From: an uncultured Succinatimonas sp.
GTDB lineage: Bacteria > Pseudomonadota > Gammaproteobacteria > Enterobacterales > Succinivibrionaceae
Direction: 5' to 3'
DNA: 5,026 bases
Assembly (NCBI GenBank): GCA_900548485.1
Contig: URKL01000153.1
Coordinates: 1-5,026, forward strand
Shown: positions 1-5,026 of the stretch, one piece after another
Layout of the letters: every line of letters begins with the position of its first letter
Numbering within the stretch: position 1 is the first letter of the stretch
Program-made: the position numbers and the translations under genes
The notes under the pieces: generated by a model
Database searches by the model: none
What the model was told of the DNA's origin: nothing
What the model saw: only the letters and a program-made list of their open reading frames with translations

Positions 1-54
1 GAATTTTACCAGCTAATTAAGTCTATGTATGGCACACTTTTCTACAAAATTTGA
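1..54 (+). CDS. Possible 3' end of a plus-strand gene entering from the left
   Basis: Frame 1 of the plus strand is open from the first base to a TGA at 52-54, giving 17 residues that end in GTLFYKI. The other two plus frames hit stops within the first 20 bases. The stop codon sits directly against a rho-independent terminator whose U-tract faces the plus strand, which is what the end of a plus-strand gene would look like. The piece is too short to identify a family. It could equally be non-coding sequence that happens to be open. Confidence 0.33.
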   Translation, partial: EFYQLIKSMYGTLFYKI

Positions 55-90
55 GAAAATAGCAACGGCTTCATACCGTTGCTATTTTTT
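54..90 (+). terminator. Rho-independent terminator, probably bidirectional
   Basis: The arms AAATAGCAACGG (57-68) and CCGTTGCTATTT (76-87) form a perfect 12-bp stem around a 7-nt loop (69-75). Three further outer pairs, one of them a G-U wobble, extend the stem to 54-90. On the plus strand the 3' arm ends in a run of six T, so a plus-strand transcript from the left would stop here. On the minus strand the stem is followed by ATTTTCTC, a weaker U-tract that could end the apt-dnaX transcript 37 nt after the tau stop codon. The arrangement fits two convergent transcription units sharing one terminator. Confidence 0.88.
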
Positions 91-126
91 GAATTTAAAA
101 AAATCAAAAATATACAAGCTTCTTGC

Positions 127-2013
127 CTATTGATTTTCCTTTACTACCATGGGTAATTGCTTATGTAAGGATAATTGCACTGTTCTTAAATCTTCCCCCA
201 TATGCTCAATAAAAGTTCTGATAGCGTTATTTTCTATTAACTCTTCACGAGCATCAGCAACTGCCTTTTTTAAGGCTACACGCGCTAAAAACTCTGGACA
301 TTGTTCAGGCACGCCCTCAATAGAAGTAATATTTATCTCAATATCTTGATGTTTTAATTTAGAAAAAGACTCTTTTATTTTATTTAAGAAATTTTGAGAC
401 TGACTTACAAATCTGCAATCTGAACTTATATATAAATTCCACACATGAGGATTATTAGCATCAATTTCACGTCTGCTGTAAATTAAACAACCATACTCTA
501 AACTATTAAAGTTGGCTGCACAGATATCCTGAAGCCACTTATCTGTCTTTAAAACCTCATCATAAAGATCGTCGCTCTGTAATTCCTTATCTAAACTTAG
601 GTTGTCTTCTAAATATTGTTCTACCTCAAAGCTAGTTTTGGCTGTAGGCTTTCCATCAACAAGTTTATTGTTGTTAATATTATCGGATGAAAAATCAATA
701 TTTATAAGATCTGAACCTTTTACAATCTCATTTTCGTCTTCATCTTCACTATTAAAGACAATATCATTTTCATAAATTTCTACAGGAACATTTTCAAAGC
801 TTTCAGAGATCTCGTCTTGTGCAGTGTTTAAATCATTTGTATTTAAAGGTTCTTTTATATCTCGTGTAATATTTTCTATATGATTTGCTTGGCAATTAGA
901 TAAAACATCATTTAAAGCTTTTTGTAAATCTTCAGAGAACTTTTGCGGATTATTATTTTGATGCCTTATATATGATTTTTCTGTTTTGCTTAAACATTGA
1001 GATAAAACCTTAGATAAGGAAGGCAAACCGTCATTAAAATAAGCCTTTAATGGCTCTGAACCTTCACTTTCAACAAATAAAACCTCGCAACCACTTTTAT
1101 CTAAAGATAAAGATCTTGGTAAAGAATTAGCTGTATTTGTATTTTCAATAAAGTTAGTTTCAGATAAACGCTGTTGCAATTGCGAAAGCGTAAGTGAATC
1201 TACATCATCTTGCTCAAAAGTTACAGCATCTGTACTTTGTGAGGTAGATTCTTCTTTAAACTCTGCTTTAAAATTAGCCTTAGTAGTAATTTCACGATTC
1301 TCTTTAGGGCTATCATCATTCACAGAAGCTCTAATAGCTGAAGTTAAATTTGAAAGCTCTAGATCTGACAAAGTATTATTTGAGACAGGTTGCGTTGATT
1401 CTTGTTTGCTATCTTGACGCATCATCTCTGAAGCAATTTTGATAAAATTGTCTAAATCAGATGAATTACTGCTGTCTCTTTCACGCTTAGATCTAATCAA
1501 AGCCGTTACTGCATCATGTACGTGTTTAATATAAGCTTTAACCTCATAAAGCTCAGAGAGCATATTAGGGCCTAAGGCAATAGGTTTATTGGCCATAATT
1601 TGCTTAAACGCCTCTGTAGTTTCTAATTTTAAAGGCGTTTTAGTACTAGCAACACTTAAAGTTTTAGGATTTAAAATCTGCTCTAATTGCAAAGCATATT
1701 TTGCATTTTGCTCATTATGAACAGATTTATTATCTTGCGCAGTTACATTTTTTAAAGAATCACTAAAGACGTCTAAAGCAGACATTTCCTGTGATCGCCA
1801 TTGACTTGCAGGTATTGCCTTAACCTTAGATATATTTTCTTGTGGTTCTACACTAGGTTTTACAATAGTACTAACACTTTCAGGTTCAATCTCAACAATG
1901 TTAGAAGCTATTTTAAAAGACAAGCTTGGTTTTAACTCTATTGCTAAACGCGCTCTTAAAGCACTGTATTCACAAAAGAGTTCTAAAGAATACTCACTCT
2001 CACCTAGCCAAGC
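127..2013 (-). CDS. dnaX: DnaX tau-specific part (linker and domain V), read in the -1 frame
   Basis: This frame continues dnaX after a -1 shift at the A-run. It is open from 2058 to the TAG at 129-127 and has no ATG or GTG before residue 47 of the stretch that starts at a TTG (1923), so it does not look like an independent gene. Joined to 371 zero-frame codons it adds 628 residues, giving a tau of about 999 against 643 in E. coli. Residues of about 372-858 are a low-complexity linker rich in Ser, Asn, Asp, Glu and Thr, with an acidic patch SEDEDENE. Residues of about 860-985 match E. coli tau domain V: DKWLQDI resembles DRWAELV, and ADAREELIENNAIRTFIEHM resembles AQARESIIADNNIQTLRRFF. In the family this domain binds the alpha polymerase subunit and couples the two replicase cores; the region before it contacts DnaB helicase. 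I could not place the DnaB-binding domain with confidence. The conserved C-terminus shows the frame is, or recently was, translated. Confidence 0.85.
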   Translation of the reverse strand, partial: AWLGESEYSLELFCEYSALRARLAIELKPSLSFKIASNIVEIEPESVSTIVKPSVEPQENISKVKAIPASQWRSQEMSALDVFSDSLKNVTAQDNKSVHNEQNAKYALQLEQILNPKTLSVASTKTPLKLETTEAFKQIMANKPIALGPNMLSELYEVKAYIKHVHDAVTALIRSKRERDSSNSSDLDNFIKIASEMMRQDSKQESTQPVSNNTLSDLELSNLTSAIRASVNDDSPKENREITTKANFKAEFKEESTSQSTDAVTFEQDDVDSLTLSQLQQRLSETNFIENTNTANSLPRSLSLDKSGCEVLFVESEGSEPLKAYFNDGLPSLSKVLSQCLSKTEKSYIRHQNNNPQKFSEDLQKALNDVLSNCQANHIENITRDIKEPLNTNDLNTAQDEISESFENVPVEIYENDIVFNSEDEDENEIVKGSDLINIDFSSDNINNNKLVDGKPTAKTSFEVEQYLEDNLSLDKELQSDDLYDEVLKTDKWLQDICAANFNSLEYGCLIYSRREIDANNPHVWNLYISSDCRFVSQSQNFLNKIKESFSKLKHQDIEINITSIEGVPEQCPEFLARVALKKAVADAREELIENNAIRTFIEHMGEDLRTVQLSLHKQLPMVVKENQ

Positions 2014-2015
2014 TT
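1922..2015 (-). repeat. Nested inverted repeats just downstream of the dnaX slippery site
   Basis: In the minus-strand RNA, AAGCUUGG (2015-2008) is complementary to CCAAGCUU (1929-1922), an 8-bp pairing across a 78-nt loop. Inside that loop GUAUUC (1993-1988) pairs with GAAUAC (1971-1966), a 6-bp stem with a 16-nt loop that begins about 20 nt after the slippery heptamer. The outer 5' arm overlaps the last slippery codon, so it would be melted by a ribosome sitting there. The inner hairpin is short and AU-rich. The repeats are plain in the sequence, but a role in frameshifting is only a possibility. Confidence 0.35.
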
Positions 2016-3125
2016 TTTTTTTTGGGGTGTAAAAGCCAAAAGGCGTAGTACCATCATTTCAAAAACGCTAGCACTATCAAAAGCAACAGTATTCTCTTCT
2101 ACTGCTTGTAAAGAAATCTGATAATAAAGTTGTAAACTCTCAGGAGCAAATACAGATGCGTATTTCTCTAATAATTCTAGAGGGAATGAAAAAATTGCTA
2201 ATTTTCCCTGATTTACCAACTGATAGAGAGCTAAGTCATGGAAACAAGAGACAATTTCATCTAATAAATTTTTATAATTAGGGCAAGTTTTACGTACATT
2301 TTCTAAAAATGCCCCTAAATCAGCATCTGAATTAGGTCTTAAGATCTCTAAGAGATTAACTATCAGCCCATCTCCTGCTGTACCGAGCATCTCAATAACA
2401 CGATCCCGTAAAAGAGATCCTGAACCTAAGGCAATAGCTTGATCGCATAAAGATAAAGCATCACGCATACTACCTTTAGCGGCTCTTGCTATGAAAGTTG
2501 CGGCTTCTTCTTCGCAAGGGATCCCCTCTTGACCACAAATTTTTTCAATCTGCTCTTTTATCTCATCAATAGACAAAGCTTTAAGCTGGAATTGTAAACA
2601 GCGAGATAAAACAGTAACTGGAATCTTATGCGGATCGGTAGTAGCTAAGATAAACTTTACATATGACGGAGGTTCTTCTAAAGTTTTCAACAAGGCGTTA
2701 AAGCTACTTGTTGAAAGCATATGCACCTCGTCAATAATGTAAATCTTATAACGGCCTGCAATTGGTGGATATTGAGTGTTTTCTAGTAATTGACGTGTAT
2801 CTTCAACCTTAGTTTGCGAAGCCGCATCAATTTCAATTACATCAGGGAAGGAGCCTGTAATAATCGCTTTACAATTATCACAGAGATTACCATCATCATG
2901 AGGATGCGAACTAATTCCGTCCTTGCACTCAAGACATTTGGCAATAATACGAGCAATAGTAGTTTTACCAATACCACGGGTACCGGTTAATAAATAAGCA
3001 TGATGAATACGCTCTGAGTCAATAGTATTGCGCAAAGCTGCAATTACATGTTTTTGTCCAACCACCTCATCAAAGGTCTGTGGACGATATTTTCTAGCTA
3101 GTGCTTGATACTCTGTGATTGCCAT
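2004..3125 (-). CDS. dnaX: DNA polymerase III clamp-loader subunit DnaX (gamma-like zero-frame product)
   Basis: This is the AAA+ ATPase of the clamp-loader complex, which opens the beta sliding clamp and places it on primed DNA. Visible in order: the N-terminal ARKYRPQTFDEVVGQ; Walker A GTRGIGKTT (48-56); a zinc module with Cys64, Cys67, Cys82 and Cys85; Walker B IIDEVHML (130-137); sensor 1 ATTDP (161-165); the SRC arginine finger (Arg175); and sensor 2 GSMRDALSL (218-226). Domain III runs to LLAFTP (362-367). The zero frame then reads QKKKLG and stops at TAG (2006-2004), so it encodes domains I-III only, 373 residues, slightly shorter than E. coli gamma (431). The ATG at 3125 lies 6 nt after the apt stop, with GGA as the only Shine-Dalgarno-like bases, 12 nt away, so translation is probably coupled to apt. 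Full-length tau requires leaving this frame at the A-run (2014-2023). The family assignment is certain; whether the early stop is real or a homopolymer error is not. Confidence 0.97.
   Translation of the reverse strand: MAITEYQALARKYRPQTFDEVVGQKHVIAALRNTIDSERIHHAYLLTGTRGIGKTTIARIIAKCLECKDGISSHPHDDGNLCDNCKAIITGSFPDVIEIDAASQTKVEDTRQLLENTQYPPIAGRYKIYIIDEVHMLSTSSFNALLKTLEEPPSYVKFILATTDPHKIPVTVLSRCLQFQLKALSIDEIKEQIEKICGQEGIPCEEEAATFIARAAKGSMRDALSLCDQAIALGSGSLLRDRVIEMLGTAGDGLIVNLLEILRPNSDADLGAFLENVRKTCPNYKNLLDEIVSCFHDLALYQLVNQGKLAIFSFPLELLEKYASVFAPESLQLYYQISLQAVEENTVAFDSASVFEMMVLRLLAFTPQKKKLG
2013..2023 (-). promoter_or_regulatory. dnaX slippery site: ten A then G, containing A-AAA-AAG
   Basis: On the minus strand ten A residues (2023-2014) are followed by G (2013). 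In the dnaX zero frame they read CAA AAA AAA AAG, so the heptamer A-AAA-AAG (2019-2013) is in the phase needed for tandem tRNA slippage by -1, and it is the same heptamer used in E. coli dnaX. A -1 slip moves the ribosome from the frame that stops at 2004 into the open frame ending at 127. A run of this length can also cause RNA polymerase slippage, as described for the A9 run of Thermus dnaX. No clear Shine-Dalgarno-like stimulator lies just upstream. Possible stimulatory pairing downstream is listed separately. Confidence 0.75.
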
Positions 3126-3131
3126 AAAAAA

Positions 3132-3704
3132 CTAATGTCCAGGTAACTTAAAAAGAGATAAAGGTTTAATGCCCCACTTTTGCTCAATACGCTTGGCACC
3201 GCCTAATTCCATAAGTTCAATGATAAAAGCGATATCAACAATCTTTGCACCTAAGCGCTCGACTAAACAAGCCATAGCTTCAATAGTACCACCTGTAGCT
3301 AAGAGATCGTCAACTAATAAAACCCGCTCATTGCGCTTGAGAGAATCCTCATGGATCTGTAGCTTATTGACACCATACTCAAGCTCATAGGACTCTTCAA
3401 TGGTATGTCTTGGCAATTTGCCAGGCTTTCTCACCATCACAAAGCCGGCCTTTAATTTAGAAGCTAAAGCCGCACCAAAAACAAAACCTCTAGCTTCAGC
3501 GGCAACGACCTTATCTATCTGCGCATCTTTATAAATTGCATAGAGAAGATCTATGGTTATAGCAAAGGCCTGACCATTTTCGCATAATGAGGTAATATCA
3601 CGAAACATAATGCCAGGCTTTGGATAATCAGGGATGCTTTTAATTGTGGACTTTAAAAATTCAATTTTTTCAGAATAATTTGGAATTTTAGTAATGTCGA
3701 ACAT
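3132..3704 (-). CDS. apt: Adenine phosphoribosyltransferase
   Basis: This cytoplasmic purine-salvage enzyme converts adenine and PRPP to AMP and pyrophosphate. With the start used here it is 190 residues, against 183 in E. coli, and it aligns along its whole length. Key blocks are YPKPGIMFRD (27-36), EARGF (70-74), VRKPGKLPR (91-99) and the PRPP-binding loop VLLVDDLLATGGT (128-140), ending in LPGH. I chose the ATG at 3704 because AAGTGGA (3718-3712) lies 7 nt upstream as a Shine-Dalgarno-like sequence. A GTG at 3716 would add four residues (194 in all) but has no ribosome binding site at proper spacing. It is the first gene of an apt-dnaX operon, the order also found in enterobacteria, and its stop is 6 nt before the dnaX ATG. 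A consensus -10 element lies upstream at 3778-3783. No odd residues were noticed. Confidence 0.97.
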   Translation of the reverse strand: MFDITKIPNYSEKIEFLKSTIKSIPDYPKPGIMFRDITSLCENGQAFAITIDLLYAIYKDAQIDKVVAAEARGFVFGAALASKLKAGFVMVRKPGKLPRHTIEESYELEYGVNKLQIHEDSLKRNERVLLVDDLLATGGTIEAMACLVERLGAKIVDIAFIIELMELGGAKRIEQKWGIKPLSLFKLPGH

Positions 3705-3761
3705 GCAGAAATCCACTTATATTAGAAATCTTTTAGATCAAAAACAAAGATAAAATATGTA

Positions 3762-3792
3762 ATGACAAACATCGTGTATTATAGCCTATATC
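3762..3792 (+). promoter_or_regulatory. Weak candidate promoter for the HAD phosphatase gene
   Basis: ATGACA (3762-3767) matches five of six bases of the -35 consensus, and TATATC (3787-3792) matches four of six of the -10 consensus, but the spacer is 19 nt. It overlaps the -10 element of the divergent apt promoter, so the two could compete. Other AT-rich hexamers in 3793-3825 are about as good, so the assignment is tentative. Confidence 0.22.
3778..3783 (-). promoter_or_regulatory. -10 element of the likely apt-dnaX promoter
   Basis: The minus strand reads GGCTATAATACACG here, a perfect TATAAT hexamer. Transcription would start near 3771-3772, leaving a leader of about 67 nt before the apt ATG at 3704. 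Hexamers at 16-18 nt spacing upstream (3800-3807) match TTGACA poorly, so the promoter may rely on the -10 element or on an activator. Confidence 0.5.
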
Positions 3793-3812
3793 TACATTAT
3801 TAGTGATGCTTA

Positions 3813-3851
3813 AGATTTTTAAATATCACAAAAATCTAAAAATTTTTTTAG
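3813..3851 (+). repeat. Overlapping AT-rich palindromes ahead of the HAD gene start
   Basis: AGATTTTT (3813-3820) and AAAAATCT (3830-3837) form an 8-bp inverted repeat with a 9-nt loop. A second palindrome, CTAAAAATTTTTTTAG (3836-3851), shares two bases with the first, has 7-bp arms, and ends 3 nt before the ATG at 3855. The two hairpins cannot both form fully. They could affect ribosome access or bind a regulator, or may simply reflect A/T tracts. Confidence 0.35.
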
Positions 3852-3854
3852 CTT

Positions 3855-4562
3855 ATGAATTTTGGAATATTTTTTGATTTAGATGGCACTTTAGCCGACA
3901 CCGCCTTAGATCTTTGTTATGCATGTAACCATACACTAGAAAAATGGCATTTGGAAAGTGTAAGTTATGAAGAGATCTGCCAAAGTGTAAGCCTTGGTAT
4001 AAAGGCTATGCTCTCTTTACGAATAGGAGATAATTTACTCTCGCAATACCCTCGTGATAGCCTAATGCGACAAGAGTTTTTAAACTTCTATAATGATAAT
4101 ATCTGTACTAAAACTAAAAGTTTTCCCTATGCTTTAGTTTTATTAAAAAAACTAAAAAAATCAGGATTTAAAATTGCTGTTGTAACTGGCAAATACCACC
4201 ATCTTGCAATAAATCTTTTAGATAAATTAGAGCTCCTACCTTTTATTGATTTAGTTGTAGGCTCTGATGAATGTAAAAAAGCTAAACCTGCCCCAGATTC
4301 TTTATTATTAGCTTTAAATAAATTAGATATTAAAGCGCAAAATTGTATATATATTGGTGATCATGAAAATGACATTAAAGCTGCGGATAACTGCAAGATG
4401 AGTTCTATTGCCGCAGCTTGGGGTTATGGTATTTACGATTGTGGGGAGCCTAAACTTTGGCATGCAACCTATGTTGCAAACGATCTTTCAGAGGTTTTAG
4501 ATTTAGTTTGCCATCATTTTCACGGTAAATGCACGCAAAAGAGTTCTAACTTCTTGTTATAA
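3855..4562 (+). CDS. HAD-family phosphatase, phosphoglycolate / MurNAc-6-phosphate phosphatase type
   Basis: This is a soluble haloacid-dehalogenase phosphatase of 235 residues with all four catalytic motifs: I, FDLDGT (nucleophile Asp8, acid/base Asp10); II, VVTGK (Thr111); III, KAKPAP (Lys144); IV, GDHEND (Asp169, Asp173). The helical cap between motifs I and II is about 90 residues, as in subfamily IA. E. coli Gph (2-phosphoglycolate to glycolate) is one model. MupP (N-acetylmuramate-6-phosphate phosphatase of peptidoglycan recycling) is another: RQEFLNFY in the cap and LWHATYV near the C-terminus resemble MupP as I recall it. Sequence alone does not settle the substrate, so I give no symbol. 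The ATG at 3855 is the only start that keeps motif I, yet it has no Shine-Dalgarno sequence; the leader is AT-only palindrome. It is divergent from apt, and the porin gene follows after 33 nt. The tail after residue 218 (CHHFHGKC) matches nothing I know. Confidence 0.9.
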   Translation: MNFGIFFDLDGTLADTALDLCYACNHTLEKWHLESVSYEEICQSVSLGIKAMLSLRIGDNLLSQYPRDSLMRQEFLNFYNDNICTKTKSFPYALVLLKKLKKSGFKIAVVTGKYHHLAINLLDKLELLPFIDLVVGSDECKKAKPAPDSLLLALNKLDIKAQNCIYIGDHENDIKAADNCKMSSIAAAWGYGIYDCGEPKLWHATYVANDLSEVLDLVCHHFHGKCTQKSSNFLL

Positions 4563-4563
4563 T
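4555..4563 (+). promoter_or_regulatory. Extended -10 promoter for the porin gene
   Basis: TGTTATAAT is a perfect TATAAT (4558-4563) with the TGn extension, and it spans the stop codon of the HAD gene. No good -35 hexamer lies 16-18 nt upstream, which extended -10 promoters tolerate. The start point would be near 4570, giving a leader of about 25 nt before the ATG at 4596. No terminator separates the two genes, so read-through from the HAD gene is also possible. Confidence 0.5.
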
Positions 4564-4595
4564 AAAAACAAATTTCCAACTAATGCATTAAAAAA

Positions 4596-5024
4596 ATGAA
4601 AAAAAGCTTAATCGCTGTGGCTTTACTTGCCACTATAGGTAGCACTAATGCCGCCACCATCTATGATAAAGATGGCACTACTTTAGATATTTTCGGCAAT
4701 ATTGAGGTTGGTTATCGCAATGCCAATGCCGCTAAGTATGATAAAGTTTCATCATATAACAGCAGTGACAGCACTATTATGAACACTGCCAAAATAGGCA
4801 TTTCAGGTCGCAGTCAAATTAACGAGAATCTCTATGCTATAGGTATGGCTCAATGGGACGTTGCCTCAGGAGATTCTTTTGACGATTTAAAAGCTCGTCA
4901 TCAATTTATCGGTATTGATGCTCAAAATTATGGCACGCTATTGTTTGGTCGCGGTGATAATGCTTTTTATACACTATACAACTGTCGCGATGGCTGTCGC
5001 ATACAAGAATTGCATCCCTATTGA
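4596..5024 (+). CDS. Outer-membrane porin (OmpF/OmpC-type), 5' part with early stop at window end
   Basis: The product is the beginning of a general diffusion porin, a trimeric outer-membrane beta-barrel. Residues 1-19 are a Sec signal peptide: KK, a hydrophobic core LIAVALLATIG, and cleavage after STNA. The mature start ATIYDKDGTTLDIFGNIEVGY follows the E. coli OmpF pattern AEIYNKDGNKVDLYG. Alternating strands continue: NTAKIGISGRSQINENLYAIGMAQW resembles the second and third barrel strands, and YGTLLFGRGDNAFY resembles the FGRNYG segment leading to loop L3. After about residue 126 the match ends (CRDGCRIQ) and a TGA follows at 5022-5024, giving 142 residues against the usual 330-380. The other two frames stay open to the window edge, so an indel, an insertion junction or an end-of-sequence error are all possible. 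The ATG at 4596 lacks a Shine-Dalgarno sequence (leader GCATTAAAAAA). The extended -10 element upstream suggests its own transcription. Confidence 0.85.
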   Translation: MKKSLIAVALLATIGSTNAATIYDKDGTTLDIFGNIEVGYRNANAAKYDKVSSYNSSDSTIMNTAKIGISGRSQINENLYAIGMAQWDVASGDSFDDLKARHQFIGIDAQNYGTLLFGRGDNAFYTLYNCRDGCRIQELHPY

Positions 5025-5026
5025 GT

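Noticed and set aside
149..349. Short plus-strand open frame opposite the tau domain V coding region
   Set aside because: It is antisense to a conserved domain, has no ribosome binding site, and its translation resembles nothing known.
127..1923. A separate gene of 598 codons starting with TTG at 1923
   Set aside because: The same frame is open further upstream to 2058, there is no Shine-Dalgarno sequence before the TTG, and its C-terminus is tau domain V, so it is the -1 continuation of dnaX.
2031..2044. Small hairpin GCC-TTTT-GGC just upstream of the A-run as a slippage stimulator
   Set aside because: Only 3 bp of stem and 11 nt from the run, too weak to count as a feature.
2790..2990. 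Short plus-strand open frame opposite the dnaX ATPase region
   Set aside because: It lies opposite the Walker A and zinc-module codons of dnaX and is explained as an antisense shadow.
3169..3390. Short plus-strand open frame opposite apt
   Set aside because: It is antisense to the conserved PRPP-loop half of apt; no start signal or recognisable product.
3701..3716. GTG at 3716 as the apt start
   Set aside because: It has no Shine-Dalgarno sequence at proper spacing and lies inside the AAGTGGA box that fits the ATG at 3704; it stays possible but less likely.
4994..5026. End of an insertion sequence beginning GGCTGTCGC
   Set aside because: The motif loosely recalls some insertion-sequence ends, but no partner repeat, target duplication or transposase is visible in the window, so I do not call it.

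Overview
The window is AT-rich DNA that looks like a low-GC gammaproteobacterium. The evidence is the apt-dnaX gene order, a DnaX and an Apt that read much like the E. coli proteins, and an OmpF/OmpC-type porin start with a Sec signal peptide. A gut or rumen lineage such as Succinivibrionaceae would fit, but that is only a guess from general character.

Layout: bases 1-54 may be the last codons of a plus-strand gene entering from the left, followed at once by a strong hairpin terminator (54-90). From about 3783 down to 127 the minus strand carries an apt-dnaX operon. apt (adenine phosphoribosyltransferase) is followed after 6 nt by dnaX, the clamp-loader ATPase of DNA polymerase III. A divergent intergenic region (3717-3854) separates apt from a plus-strand HAD phosphatase gene of the phosphoglycolate / MurNAc-6-phosphate phosphatase type. 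That gene is followed after 33 nt by the beginning of an outer-membrane porin gene, which stops prematurely 2 nt before the window end.

The most notable object is dnaX. Its zero frame ends after 373 codons, right after clamp-loader domain III, at a run of ten A residues containing the classic slippery heptamer A-AAA-AAG. The -1 frame then stays open for 628 more codons and ends in a clearly recognisable tau domain V (polymerase III alpha-binding). It has no ATG or GTG start near its beginning. A -1 ribosomal frameshift, or transcriptional slippage adding one A, would therefore make a tau of about 999 residues, while standard decoding makes a gamma-like 373-residue protein. This is the reverse of E. 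coli, where standard decoding gives tau and frameshifting gives gamma. A one-base homopolymer error in the assembly is the main competing explanation. The tau linker is also very long and acidic, and ybaB-recR, the usual downstream neighbours, are absent.

The genes are mostly housekeeping: purine salvage, replication, metabolite or cell-wall sugar phosphate clean-up, and outer-membrane permeability. I see no RNA gene, CRISPR array or complete mobile element.
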